From: Streptomyces sp. Ag109_O5-1
Lineage (GTDB): Bacteria; Actinomycetota; Actinomycetes; Streptomycetales; Streptomycetaceae
Direction: 5' to 3'
Length of the DNA: 64,000 nt
Assembly: GCF_003814875.1 (NCBI RefSeq)
Contig: NZ_RKQF01000001.1
Coordinates: 6,882,001-6,946,000 of the forward strand
Positions 44,281 through 52,905 of the stretch are shown here, piece by piece. Position 1 is the stretch's first letter. Every line of letters starts with the position of its first letter. A program made the position numbers and the translations under genes. The notes under the pieces are model-generated. The model saw nothing but the letters and a program-made list of their open reading frames with translations, had not been told where the DNA came from and did not search any database.

Positions 44281-44478
44281 GACGCCGGCACGGACGTGCT
44301 GCGCGTTGCTGGCCCCGGGCGCGGCATGGTCGTTCACGGCAGTGGCGTCTACCAGCTGCTCATGGAGTTCGTCCGCACAGACCGCTTCATCCCCGCCACC
44401 AGCGAAGCACTCGAACTGCCCCACCCGCCGCAACATACGCTGCATACCTACAGCAACGAAAAGGCAGCCTGGAGCTGA
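44277..44478 (+). pseudogene. C-terminal fragment of an unidentified gene joined to the IS110 remnant
   Basis: Plus-strand frame FDAGTDVLRVAGPGRGMVVH, then GVYQLLMEFVRTDRFIPATS, ending YSNEKAAWS with stop 44476-44478. Coding bias is good, but the start lies in the IS110 junction, so the 5' part was lost on IS110 insertion or deletion. No family recognised. Confidence 0.4.
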
Positions 44479-45044
44479 GGCATTAGTCCACGCACCGCAC
44501 GCCGCCTTCCGGTTGGCGCGGTCCGGCGCAGGTCAGACGCCCAACTCGCTTTAGCCCTGGCTATTCAGCGGAATTGGTTCATCTGACGGTCCGGCCTCGC
44601 GCGCCGGTACCGAGCGGGTGTTGTCCGGCATCGGCCTGCGCGCCGCGGACGGCGGTGGAGGGGTTTGTGGCGCGCGAGGCTGCCTATGAGGCCCGAAGCG
44701 CGGCGGGTGCTTCGTGCACACGCAGTACGGACCCGAGGCACGGGACGCCGGGCGGGTGGCGCAGGGTGATCGAAGCGGTGAGCGCCGCTTTCGCCAGCGG
44801 ATTCTCCAGATGCGCGAGCCAGGCGCTTCCGCCCCGCTCAGCATCGCCCGGAGAGCAGTTCACCGGGGCTGGCAATTCCCCCCCAGATAAAGATGAAGCT
44901 ACAAAAAGCAACCATGAAGTAATCGACGAAGGGTTACTACTCGTTACTCATCGTGCCGTTCCCATCGGGTTCCCATCTAGGACAAAAGCACCCCTCTGTG
45001 ATCCTCGCCGACGGGTGCTATGTCCAATTATCTAGCATTTTGTT
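44479..45044. other. gene-free stretch with AT-rich att-arm-like segment
   Basis: No supportable gene. The last 175 bp (44870-45044) are clearly AT-richer than surroundings. They hold two GTTCCCAT elements 11 bp apart (44958-44965 and 44969-44976), as also seen near the scars at 52514 and 58850. Confidence 0.5.
44958..44976 (+). promoter_or_regulatory. paired GTTCCCAT elements, possible integrase arm sites
   Basis: Two exact GTTCCCAT octamers with 11-bp spacing, 69 bp before the tRNA-Arg half at 45045. The helical-turn spacing suits cooperative binding of an integrase arm-binding domain (inference). Confidence 0.4.
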
Positions 45045-45087
45045 GTGCCCCCGGCAGGATTTGAACCTGCGACACCCGCTTTAGGAG
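45045..45087 (-). other. tRNA-Arg(CCU)-like 3' half, att scar copy 4
   Basis: On the minus strand: anticodon loop CTCCTAA, stem half AGCGG, variable GTGTC, T-arm GCAGGTTcaAATCCTGC, acceptor CGGGGGC. Immediately 5' lies a D-arm-like GTTC-AGCTGGTA-GAAC (45088-45103) with no room for the anticodon stem 5' half, and no matching 5' acceptor. It is a chimeric tRNA remnant. Confidence 0.75.
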
Positions 45088-45349
45088 TTCTACCAGCTGA
45101 ACGGGCCGCCTGGGTGCCAAGCCCGTGGCAGGGCATGGCGAGTGTTCTGGGAGGTGCTCAGGACCGGGTCAGTGTGCTGACGTTGCCGTCAGAAACTGCC
45201 GTCGCTCTTCATCTCGTCGGTGGCTGCGTTGACTTGCTCGGTGGATTCGACCTCCGCGCCGAGGTGGTCGAGGCGGGTTTCCTGCCCGGGTTCGGCCTGA
45301 AGCCGACTTGCGGGCCCGGGCGGCGGTCTGCACCGTCGGCCGGCCTCGG

Positions 45350-45946
45350 TCAGTCCGTGCGGTGCTGCGGTTCGGACTGCCCGGAGCCGCTCTTGGTGAG
45401 AGCCGTGCGCGCGGCCTGCAGCAGTTCTTCGGAGATCGGATTGCCCCGGGTGGCACGGGCAAGAGCGAGGGCACCGACCATGGTGCATAGCTGAGCCATG
45501 CCGTCGTCGTCGCCGGTGGCCAGCCGGGCAGCCCGGCTCCGTACCCCATTGATGTAGACGTCCTGGGAGCGGGCGGCCCGGCCGGGTTCGCGCCCCAGGT
45601 CGGCTGCGAATCCGGAGACGGGGCAGCCGTCCCCGGCGTGGTCGCGGTGCCAGATGGAGAGGTATTGCTCGATCAGCGTCTGGCGGGCGGTCCCACGCTC
45701 CCCGGCATGCTCCTCGAGTGCCACGGGCGAGTGCGCCGCCGGATCCTCGAAGGCATACGCGATGGCCTCGTCGACCAGGTCCTCCTTGGAGGCGAACTGC
45801 TTGTGGAACCCGCCACGGGTGAGCCCAGCAGTTTTCATCAGGTCAGCGACGCTGACCGCGGTGCCTTTCTCACGGAACATCCGGGAGGCGACGGCTACGA
45901 CGCGCTGCCGGTTCTCCTGTGCCTGCGCCTTGGACACCCGTCCCAC
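45350..45946 (-). CDS. TetR-family repressor of the adjacent MFS gene
   Basis: 198 residues from GTG 45946 with GAGGAG 9 nt upstream. Helix-turn-helix: ASRMFREKGTAVSVADLMKTAGLTRGGFHKQFASKEDLVDEA. The ligand domain holds DGCPVSGFAAD with a Cys conserved in the paralogue at 8737-9309. The start regions RVSKAQAQENRQRVV and RVSQAQAQANRRRVV show close kinship. It is divergent from an MFS exporter; a perfect palindrome (45965-45986) lies between them. It likely represses the exporter until a drug or electrophile binds. Confidence 0.88.
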   Translation of the reverse strand: MGRVSKAQAQENRQRVVAVASRMFREKGTAVSVADLMKTAGLTRGGFHKQFASKEDLVDEAIAYAFEDPAAHSPVALEEHAGERGTARQTLIEQYLSIWHRDHAGDGCPVSGFAADLGREPGRAARSQDVYINGVRSRAARLATGDDDGMAQLCTMVGALALARATRGNPISEELLQAARTALTKSGSGQSEPQHRTD

Positions 45947-45964
45947 GGAATCACTCTCCTCAAC

Positions 45965-45986
45965 ATAGATGTCACTTGACATCTAT
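45965..45986. promoter_or_regulatory. TetR operator palindrome
   Basis: Perfect arms ATAGATGTCA and TGACATCTAT separated by CT, 18 bp upstream of the TetR GTG. Related half sites (ATCTAT, GATGTC) recur at 46010-46027. Placement in the divergent region fits control of both genes. Confidence 0.65.
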
Positions 45987-46134
45987 TCTAGCCTCCATTT
46001 AGATTCCCATCTGCATCTATTTGATGTCGCTATCACCGGGCAGGTCAAGCAGGGCCCTGCGCTGCCTCCTACCGTCCGGGGCCGATGGCCTTCGCACGGC
46101 AATCGCAGAACCACCGACAGCACGGGAGACCCCT

Positions 46135-47769
46135 GTGACATCACCACCCACCCCCTCCGAGTCCTCGATACCCGCGGCGTCCACGCCACCCGTGCCGCCT
46201 GCCCAGCGACGAAGGGTTTCCGAGGTGGTCCACCGCCGGCGCTGGGCCATCCTGACCGTGCTCGCGTTCAGCCTCCTGGTGGTGATGCTGGACAATTCGA
46301 TCCTCAACGTGGCGATGAAGACCATCGCCCAGCCTGCTCCCACCGGACTCGGCTCCACCCAGAGTCAGCTGGAGTGGGCGGTCAACTCCTACACGCTGGT
46401 CTTCGCCGGACTGCTCTTCACCGCGGGCCTGTTGGGTGACCGGCTCGGCCGCAAGAAGGTGCTGCTCTTCGGCATGGCCGTGTTCGGTGTGGGATCGGTA
46501 CTGTCCGCGCTGTCGGACTCCTCCGGGCAGCTCATCACCTTCCGCGCCGTGATGGGCTTCGGCGGCGCCTTCATCCTGCCCGCCACCCTCGCGATCATCA
46601 TGAACGTCTTCGAGCCCGAGGAGCAGCCAAAGGCCATCGGCATATGGACAGGTGTGGTCGGTTTCGCCATAGCCGCCGGCCCGATCGCCGGCGGCGTTCT
46701 GCTGGAGCACTTCTGGTGGGGCTCGGTCTTCCTGGTCAATGTGCCGATCGTGGTCGCCGCGGTGGTCGCGATGGTGGCGATCGTCCCCGACTCCAGGGAC
46801 CCCAGGCCCGGCAGGCTCGACCCGGTCGGCGTGCTGCTGTCGATCGTCGGTCTGGCGGTGCTGGTCTACGGCATCATCAAGGGCGGCCAGCTGGGCGACT
46901 TCACCCGGCCCGAGGCGTGGGCGACGATCCTGGGCGGCCTGGTGGTCCTCGCCGGTTTCGTGGTGTACGAGGCCCGCAGTGACCATCCGGCCCTCGACGT
47001 CACCTACTTCCGCAACCGGCGGTTCTCCGCCTCCGTCGCCGCCATCGGCCTGGTCTTCTTCGCCCTCATGGGCGTCACGTTCTTCAGCGTCTTCTACAAC
47101 CAAAGCGTGCGCGGCTACAGCGTCCTGCAGTCCGGACTGCTCGTGCTGCCGCTGGCCGCCTCCCAGATGTTCTTCGCCCCGCGAGCCCGGCTGGTCGTGG
47201 GCCGCTTCGGCGCCCGGGCCGTGTGTGCCGCCGGCCTCGTCCTGACCGCCGTGGCCTTCGCCGGCTTCCTGCTGCTCGGCCAGGACACCCCCATCTGGGT
47301 GCTGGAGGTGCTGTTCTTCCTGATGGGCACGGGGATGGCCCATGTGATGCCGCCCGCCACCGTCATGATCATGTCGTCGCTGCCCCGGGAGAAGGCTGGC
47401 TCCGGATCCGCGGTCAACAACACCTTCCGGCAGGTCGGCGGAGCCATGGGTGTCGCCGTGCTGGGGTCGCTGCTGTCCACCACCTACCGCAACGGCATCG
47501 ACGGCCACCTGGACGTACTGCCCACCTCCGACCGGCACGCCGCAGGTGAATCCGTCCAGGCGACCCTTACCGTGGCCAAGAAGCTGGGACCGGCCGGCAG
47601 GGCACTGGTGCAGCCCGCGCACGACGCCTTCATCCATGCCATGCACATCACCGCGATGGGGTCCGCAGCCGTCGCCCTGGTCGGCGCGGTTGTCGTGCTG
47701 GTCTTCCTGCCCGGCAAGGACGCCGCCGCGGCAGCCAGCGGTGCCAAGTCCCAGCGCCAGACCGTCTGA
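46135..47769 (+). CDS. MFS multidrug exporter, DHA2 (EmrB/QacA) family
   Basis: 544 residues from GTG 46135, with GGGAG 6 nt upstream. Fourteen spans expected. Landmarks: motif D1 LDNSILNVAM, motif A GDRLGRKKVLL, motif C region GFAIAAGPIAGGVLLEHFWWGSVFLVNVP. It exports hydrophobic drugs or dyes by proton antiport. It is divergent from the TetR repressor, and a NmrA-like oxidoreductase follows 257 nt downstream, a common trio in Streptomyces stress loci. Confidence 0.92.
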   Translation: MTSPPTPSESSIPAASTPPVPPAQRRRVSEVVHRRRWAILTVLAFSLLVVMLDNSILNVAMKTIAQPAPTGLGSTQSQLEWAVNSYTLVFAGLLFTAGLLGDRLGRKKVLLFGMAVFGVGSVLSALSDSSGQLITFRAVMGFGGAFILPATLAIIMNVFEPEEQPKAIGIWTGVVGFAIAAGPIAGGVLLEHFWWGSVFLVNVPIVVAAVVAMVAIVPDSRDPRPGRLDPVGVLLSIVGLAVLVYGIIKGGQLGDFTRPEAWATILGGLVVLAGFVVYEARSDHPALDVTYFRNRRFSASVAAIGLVFFALMGVTFFSVFYNQSVRGYSVLQSGLLVLPLAASQMFFAPRARLVVGRFGARAVCAAGLVLTAVAFAGFLLLGQDTPIWVLEVLFFLMGTGMAHVMPPATVMIMSSLPREKAGSGSAVNNTFRQVGGAMGVAVLGSLLSTTYRNGIDGHLDVLPTSDRHAAGESVQATLTVAKKLGPAGRALVQPAHDAFIHAMHITAMGSAAVALVGAVVVLVFLPGKDAAAAASGAKSQRQTV

Positions 47770-48026
47770 GCCCGACGGTGATCACGAACCATCCCCGCGA
47801 GACATGGAGGCGACCGCCTGCCGGGGACGTCCCCGCAGTGTCGTCGCCGAAACCGCCGTCATCGAGACGGTACTGCGGCTGTTCGAAGAGACCGTCACGA
47901 CGTGTGAAATCGCCACACGGACCCACAGTGGCATCGCAGGGGCCAATGCCTTGCTGACGGCTGGGCTGACGCTCTGATCACGCCTCAACTCAGATATTTT
48001 CCATTACTTTCGAAGGAGATCGCCCG

Positions 48027-48929
48027 ATGGTTGTCAACAACCTTGTTCTTATCCCCGGTGCCGGCGGCGTGGGCCGCACGGTCTTCGAGTACCTGCGTGC
48101 TCAGGACGTGCCAGTGCGTTTCATGGTCCGGCGCGATGACGAGCGGGCCGCTGAACTGCGGGCACTGGGCGCAGAGGTCGTCATCGGTGACCTGACCCGG
48201 CCCGAGACGGTGGCTGCCGCTCTGCAGGGCGTGGCGCGGATGTACTTCGGGATGCGCGTGTCGCCGGACCATCTGCTGGCGGCGACCGCGGTGGCTTCCG
48301 TTGCGAAGGAGTACGGGAAGCTGGAGGCCCTGGTCGACCTGTCGCAGATGACGGTGTCGCAGATGACTGCCACCAGCACGGAGGAGTCGCACCAGCAGCG
48401 GCTGCACTGGCTGGCGGAGCAGGTGTTCGACTGGTCGGGTCTGCCGGTGGTGCACATCCGGCCGACGGCGTTCCTGGACACTCCGCTGTTCACCACGATG
48501 GCGGCGCGGTCGATTCAGGAGAACGGCACGATCACGGTGCCGTTCGGCACCGGACGCACCTCGCCGGTCGCCGTGGACGACGTCGCCCGGGTCATCGCCA
48601 CTGTGCTCCGCGACCCGGCTCCCCACATCGGGCAGGTCTACGAGCTGACCGGGCCGCGCTCGGTCGACATGACGGAGCTGGCCGCGGAATTCTCTCGGGC
48701 GCTGGGCAGGCCGGTGTCCTATGTGGACATGCCCCCGGAGCGGTGGGAGGCCCACCTCCCGAAGCTGGGGATGCCCCCGCACCTCGAACAGCACGTCGCC
48801 ACTATGGCCCGGCTGCACCGGGACAACCGTTACAACCGCACTGCCGACGGCGTCGAGCGCGTGACGGGCATCCCCGCCCAGTCCATCGAGGCGTTCGTAG
48901 CCGCCCGAAAGGACTTCTACCTGGGCTGA
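48027..48929 (+). CDS. NmrA-like NAD(P)-binding protein (atypical SDR)
   Basis: 300 residues with AAGGAG 8 nt before ATG. The nucleotide-binding start NNLVLIPGAGGVGRTVFEYLRAQDVPVRFMVRR has the GAGGxxG pattern of NmrA/HSCARG proteins. HIRPTAFLD and PVAVDDVARVIATVL are typical later motifs. Members act as NADP-sensing redox regulators or quinone reductases; the catalytic Tyr-x3-Lys is not evident. Downstream of the MFS gene and possibly cotranscribed. Role in detoxification is inferred. Confidence 0.85.
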   Translation: MVVNNLVLIPGAGGVGRTVFEYLRAQDVPVRFMVRRDDERAAELRALGAEVVIGDLTRPETVAAALQGVARMYFGMRVSPDHLLAATAVASVAKEYGKLEALVDLSQMTVSQMTATSTEESHQQRLHWLAEQVFDWSGLPVVHIRPTAFLDTPLFTTMAARSIQENGTITVPFGTGRTSPVAVDDVARVIATVLRDPAPHIGQVYELTGPRSVDMTELAAEFSRALGRPVSYVDMPPERWEAHLPKLGMPPHLEQHVATMARLHRDNRYNRTADGVERVTGIPAQSIEAFVAARKDFYLG

Positions 48930-49194
48930 ACCGACCTGCTTGTGCGCGTTCGGTGCCTGCCGCGGGAGGCGGTGTCCATCATTTGCGATCGGCTCCGGGA
49001 GCGGGCCTACCCGAGCTCGGTCGCGTCAGGGACGCCGTAGCCGTGGTCCATCGGCCGAAGCATGTTGTGATGCCGAAGGATTCGGGTGTCAGTCAACCCG
49101 TATCGCGTAGCGGTCGCCTGCTTGCCGCCTGTGGGTCGTTGCCGTCAAAGCGCCCCGGACCATCCTGGCCCGGGCGTATCCCCTGGTCACGCTT
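48930..49194. other. scar leader region
   Basis: No gene. Near its end lies a decayed version of the scar terminator (GCGCCCCGGACC...GGCCCGGGCG, 49150-49176), preceded by CCGTCAAAG, matching the TGTCAAAGG leader of the copy at 52478. Confidence 0.5.
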
Positions 49195-49237
49195 GTGCCC
49201 CCGGCAGGATTCGAACCTGCGACACCCGGTTTAGGAG
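49195..49237 (-). other. tRNA-Arg(CCU)-like 3' half, att scar copy 5
   Basis: Minus-strand 3' half with an intact T-arm (GCAGGTTCGAATCCTGC), acceptor CGGGGGC, loop CTCCTAA and stem half ACCGG. The encoded CCA is replaced by CAA. The 5' half is absent. No gene lies between here and 49516. Confidence 0.78.
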
Positions 49238-49515
49238 TCCTGGTGGGGCGTGGGGGGTCCGGATGGTTCTTCGCTGTCCGGAACGACCTGGTCAAGGCAG
49301 TGCTGGGTGCTACGCCCTCCACTCCGGGATGGCTTGTGCCGCGCCGTCCGCTCACGCATCGCTCACGCACGGACCGCTGCCGAGCGGGGCATTCGCACAC
49401 CTACTGCTGCTTGGCCAGAAAGCGCTTCGCGATGGTGCGGGCACCGGAGGGGTGCATGCGCATGGCATGGCGCGCCTCTCCGCGAAGAGTCCCGGTGTAC
49501 GGCGAGCGCGGGCTG

Positions 49516-50040
49516 TCAGTCGTCCTCGTCGTCCGGTTCGGACTCCCGGGTGAAGGCCAGGTCAAGGACGTAACGCTCGTCAGCGGGACACTGGTCCCAT
49601 GCGTGCTGGATCTGCTCCAGGGACCAGTCGTCGGTGATGCTCTTCAGGATCTCGTCGTAGTAGGCGGACGCCGCCTCGCGTCCCGACCACCACGCGTAGC
49701 CTTCGTACACCCCCGGGCGGGGCAGGGTCATCTGGCCAGCTGGGCCCATAGTCAGCTGGTTGACGACGAGGATGCCGGTCTCGCACTCGATGCTGACCGG
49801 GGTCTGGCCTTCGGCGTCGGCGGGGGGCTCGGGGGGCGTGTCCCAGATGCGGACGGTGACCTTTACGTCGATGTCGGGCTGGCGGCTGAGCAGGTACAGG
49901 TGGTAGCCGTTGCCGGCTACCACCTGTACCTCCGCGGCTGCCATGGCTGCCTGGTCACCGAGGTAGGCGTCAGCGTCGTGGACCTCGACGACTCGGCGGT
50001 CGGGGCTTGCGGTGACGCTGTACTCGGCGAGGAGTGCCAT
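49516..50040 (-). CDS. acidic cytosolic protein, probable partner/immunity of the NucA/NucB protein
   Basis: 174 residues from ATG 50040, with GAGAGG upstream, starting 14 nt after the secreted nuclease gene on the same strand. No signal peptide and no spans. Beta-rich N-terminal half (RRVVEVHDADAYLGD, YHLYLLSRQPDIDVKVTVRI) and helical C-terminal half, with a very acidic tail ESEPDDEDD. I know no biochemical function. Gene order, tight spacing and acidity fit an inhibitor of a basic DNA-cutting enzyme (inference). Confidence 0.6.
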   Translation of the reverse strand: MALLAEYSVTASPDRRVVEVHDADAYLGDQAAMAAAEVQVVAGNGYHLYLLSRQPDIDVKVTVRIWDTPPEPPADAEGQTPVSIECETGILVVNQLTMGPAGQMTLPRPGVYEGYAWWSGREAASAYYDEILKSITDDWSLEQIQHAWDQCPADERYVLDLAFTRESEPDDEDD

Positions 50041-50054
50041 GGGGTGCCTCTCTG

Positions 50055-51347
50055 TCAGTCAGTGATCTTCACGTAGAAGGGGTCGCCGTCCAGGACTCGG
50101 TTGGCGCTGTACATCGCCAGGATCATGTTGCCGCCGGCGTTGTTGTCCGTGCCCGTGATCAGGCGGACGGAGTACCGGTTGTCGCCCTTGGTCGATCCTT
50201 CCTTCGTACTGGCGAAGGGGTACTCGTCGCACTCCAAGCCCGACCCGGAGTAGTCGCCCCACACCTTGTTGCATTCCGCGATGGACTTCTTGCGGTTCGC
50301 CTTCTGCTTGTCCTTGTCGATCAGCCGGTGCAGGGGCTCCTTCTCCCCGGGGATGGTCTTGCCCGCGAAGGACGGGAAGGTGCGCTCCGGGTGCTTCAGG
50401 GCGTCGTAGAGGTGTAGGGCGCTCTCCTTGACGGCGGGGTCCTTGCGGCTCATCACGAGTTCCACGCGGGCTCCGGTGAAGACGGTACCCAGGTGCTTGC
50501 CTGCCACTGGTCCGGCGTAGTCGAAGCGCACGCCGGAGTGGTAGGCGTCGACCTCGCTGTACGGGGAGACACTGGGCGACGAGACGCCGAGGTCCATAGA
50601 GACCGTTCCCGCGACCTTCTGCTGGTTACCGGAGTCGAACTGGGCACCCAGGTCGGGGGAGGTGTACGTGAGCGTCCACGTCGGTTTGTCGTTCCAGACC
50701 CCGAGCGGTTCGTCGCGCTGGACCGTGCTGGGAGCGGTGATCTGCGGATTGGGGTCGCTGGCGCTGGCGTTGACGTCGTCCCGGAAGAACTGCCCGATGC
50801 TCCACTTGGTGGCGTCCTCGGGAGGCGCGGTCTGGACGCGGATATTCTCGACGCTGGCCAGGTAGTCGACCCTGCGGCTTCCGTCGTAGGCGAAGCCCAG
50901 GGTCCACATGTCGAACCAGAGACGGCCGATGGCCTCGGTGCCGTTCTTGTCGCGCAGGATCAGGTCGTACGGCTTCTTCTGACAGCTCTCGAAGCGGCTC
51001 TTGATCCAGCCGGCCTGGGTCTTCGCGGCAGCCGTCTGCTGCTCGCACTGCTGGCGCAGGTCCGACTGTTCGTCCGCGGGTGCGCGCCGGACCGTGTGCC
51101 CGTGCCGCGTCTGCTTGCCGTGCGAGCGCCGATAGACGGCGAACGGAACCGGGTGGTTCAGCTCTTGGAGCTCGGACTTGGGAACGGACGAGGCGTTCAC
51201 GAACCCTGCGGTCGTCGCGGGTCGCGGTGTGTGCGCCTGAGTGGGCGCCGCGGTCGCGGCGGTGGTGGTCAGGAGGGTCACGGCGCAGGCGGCTGCTGCT
51301 CGGCGGGCCCAGCGGACCAGTCGTATTCGGTGGTTGGGGTGCTGCAC
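50055..51347 (-). CDS. secreted NucA/NucB-domain deoxyribonuclease
   Basis: 430 residues from GTG 51347, with GGGAG 7 nt upstream. Sec signal: basic RLVRWARRA then AAACAVTLLTTTAATAAP. A long middle region (about 60-310) has no family I recognise. The C-terminal 100 residues carry the NucA/NucB fold: AECNKVWGDYSGSGLECDEY, then PFAST and DNNAGGNMILAMYSAN with DGDPFYVKI. The ECDEYPFAST motif holds the catalytic acidic residues. NucB degrades extracellular DNA in Bacillus. Together with the 49516-50040 partner it could act as a toxin. The pair is flanked by two tRNA-Arg scars. Confidence 0.82.
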   Translation of the reverse strand: MQHPNHRIRLVRWARRAAAACAVTLLTTTAATAAPTQAHTPRPATTAGFVNASSVPKSELQELNHPVPFAVYRRSHGKQTRHGHTVRRAPADEQSDLRQQCEQQTAAAKTQAGWIKSRFESCQKKPYDLILRDKNGTEAIGRLWFDMWTLGFAYDGSRRVDYLASVENIRVQTAPPEDATKWSIGQFFRDDVNASASDPNPQITAPSTVQRDEPLGVWNDKPTWTLTYTSPDLGAQFDSGNQQKVAGTVSMDLGVSSPSVSPYSEVDAYHSGVRFDYAGPVAGKHLGTVFTGARVELVMSRKDPAVKESALHLYDALKHPERTFPSFAGKTIPGEKEPLHRLIDKDKQKANRKKSIAECNKVWGDYSGSGLECDEYPFASTKEGSTKGDNRYSVRLITGTDNNAGGNMILAMYSANRVLDGDPFYVKITD

Positions 51348-51454
51348 ACGGAGTTGCTCCCTGGGAAGCGTGGTGAAGTCTCGGATGGTGGAAGGTTTCG
51401 GCCGGGACTGCTCGTGGCGGCCGTCGCGGGTGGCGCCTTGCTGGTTCCGTCCGC

Positions 51455-51800
51455 TCAGGAACGGCACATCCCGCCCCAGCAGGCTTCGAGGAGCTGGCCG
51501 GTGCGGGCCGAGTACACGGCGGTGAAGCCTCGATAGCGCCGGTGACTGTGCTCGAGTCCCGCTGTCATCTGCTGGGAGCTGACGGTCCATATCGGCTCCG
51601 ACTTGGCTTCCAGGGACTGTTCCACGGTGGTCGACGACCGGGCCAGGTCGACGTGCTGCGGGTCGACGGCGAAGGAGTGCGCGGCGCGCTCGCGGAGGGA
51701 CGCTGCGCTGGGCGCATCGCCGGCAGCGCGGGCGGCCATGACCTCTGGCTTGGCCTCCAGAGCGACGGCGTTGCAGACGTGGGCGGAGGGAGGGGCCAGC
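51455..51800 (-). pseudogene. C-terminal fragment of an unidentified exported-type protein
   Basis: The minus-strand frame gives a coherent segment, VCNAVALEAKPEVMAARAAG, then PIWTVSSQQMTAGLEHSHRR and YRGFTAVYSARTGQLLEACW to a stop at 51455. It resembles the ending of PepSY-like or similar domains (VYSARTGQLL). The 5' side joins an unrelated coiled-coil fragment in another frame, so it is a remnant. Confidence 0.4.
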
Positions 51801-51966
51801 GGGAGCGCTCGAGAGCGGTTACCCGGCCGTCCAGTTCCTCGAGGGCCTTGTCGATCTGGTCGGAACGCTGGACCAGGAGCGCGAGTTGGCCGTCGATCCG
51901 CGCGAGCCCGACTTCGAGGGCGCGGCGGAGTTCGGCGAGCTCCAGGGCGATCTCTCCGTCGGGCAT
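51796..51966 (-). pseudogene. N-terminal part of a phage-type coiled-coil small protein
   Basis: From ATG 51966 (GGAG 8 nt upstream): MPDGEIALELAELRRALEVG, then LARIDGQLALLVQRSDQIDK and VTALERSRWPLP. This N-terminus occurs in small Streptomyces element proteins that continue with a membrane span after RWPLP. Here the span is missing, and the sequence runs into the 51455-51800 fragment. Confidence 0.5.
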
Positions 51967-51989
51967 GTCGGTCGCTCCATTCGCCGCCG

Positions 51990-52437
51990 TGGCGTCCTCT
52001 ACGACGACGACCCCAAGAGCCGCCGTCGCCGAGCTGTCCCGCTGCCTGCCCTCTGCATTGCACCCCTGCGCTGGCACCGCATGCGGCAGGCGGACGCCCG
52101 GATCAAGGCGGGGGAGAGGTGGCAGGAGTCCGACTACGTCTTGGCCACCCGCACCGGTCGCCCGGTCGAGCCGCGCAACCTCTACCGCTCCTTCACCCGC
52201 GTCGCTGAGTCCGCCGGCCTTCGCGTCATCCGGCTGCACGACGCCCGCCATGGCACCGCCACCCTCCTCACGGCGGCCGGGGTCGCGCCCCGCGTCGTGA
52301 TGGAGATCCTCGGGCACTCGCAGATCAGCATCACCACGGACGTGTACACGCACGTCGTCCAGGACACCCAGCGTGAAGCCATGAGCCACATGGACCGGCT
52401 GCTGAGGAACAGGAAGAAGCGCCCCAGTCGTGGGTGA
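51990..52437 (+). pseudogene. tyrosine integrase, C-terminal catalytic fragment
   Basis: Starts within homology at VLYDDDPKSRRRRAVPLPAL and runs to a stop at 52435-52437. Catalytic pieces seen: RLHDARHGTATLL (His-x-x-Arg box), LGHSQISITTDVYTHV (second His and tyrosine nucleophile Tyr in VYTH). The N-terminal arm- and core-binding domains and the first catalytic Arg are missing; upstream DNA belongs to another remnant. It ends 76 bp before the tRNA-Arg half at 52514, the usual position of int next to attP. Confidence 0.85.
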
Positions 52438-52477
52438 CCGCCCCCGTTGATGTCAAAAGTAGAAAGTAGATGTCAAA

Positions 52478-52509
52478 GGCCCCGGACCATGATCGGTCCG
52501 GGGCCTTTT
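52478..52509 (+). terminator. integrase terminator of scar module
   Basis: Perfect 11-bp stem GGCCCCGGACC/GGTCCGGGGCC, loop ATGATC, followed by TTTT. The best preserved of the recurring scar hairpins. Confidence 0.8.
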
Positions 52510-52513
52510 GCCT

Positions 52514-52557
52514 GGTGCCCCCGGCAGGATTCGAACCTGCGACACCCGTTTTAGGAG
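52514..52557 (-). other. tRNA-Arg(CCU)-like 3' half, att scar copy 6
   Basis: Minus strand: loop CTCCTAA, stem half AACGG, variable GTGTC, T-arm GCAGGTTCGAATCCTGC, acceptor CGGGGGC-A and encoded CCA. Follows the integrase fragment and its terminator, as an attachment site would. The 5' half is absent. Confidence 0.82.
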
Positions 52558-52905
52558 AGAGTCTATTGATCACCCTGTCTGTCCTGACCTTTCCCCGGCT
52601 TCACTGTTCCTGCTGGTCAACAGGGTGGAGTCTTCCGGGTTCTCCCGGTCCTTCCCTGTCTTTACTCGGCCTTCCGTTCCCATGACGTTCCCATGTGGAG
52701 CCTCGGAAACTCTGGAAACGGAGCCAGGGGAGTCGGCTGAGGTCAGCTGCGGTCGTCGAAACGGTGAGCACCGCAGACCTCTTGGGGGCGGCAAAGGCTC
52801 CTGGAATTCGGCTCAGGGGGTCGAGGCTTTCGACCGTCTGAGCGGGCCGCTGCAGACAGGTTAGAGGCTCGGACTAGGGATCCCGGGCGGTCTCCACTGC
52901 GGTGA
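52558..52905. other. gene-free stretch after scar copy 6
   Basis: No supportable gene. Contains two GTTCCCAT octamers 11 bp apart (52676-52683 and 52687-52694) and a region of relatively low GC just after the tRNA half. Confidence 0.5.
52676..52694 (+). promoter_or_regulatory. paired GTTCCCAT elements, possible integrase arm sites
   Basis: Two exact octamers with the same 11-bp spacing as at 44958 and 58775, here on the other side of the tRNA half. Confidence 0.4.

Noticed and set aside
44574..45035. A 153-residue plus-strand frame and overlapping minus-strand frames in 44551-44911.
   Set aside because: No motif, mixed codon bias and no ribosome site; likely non-coding or heavily eroded.
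50055..51347. Reading the NucA/NucB protein as a colicin-type toxin with a C-terminal delivery tag.
   Set aside because: It has a plain Sec signal and no WXG100, PAAR or Rhs-like delivery domain, so only the secreted nuclease call is supported.
52470..52685. Frames translating PPAGFEPATP or GVAGSNPAGGT around the tRNA halves (also at 39813, 45045, 49089, 49195 and 52331).
   Set aside because: These are translations of the tRNA 3' halves themselves, a known source of false ORFs in actinobacterial genomes; they have no ribosome sites or coding bias of their own.
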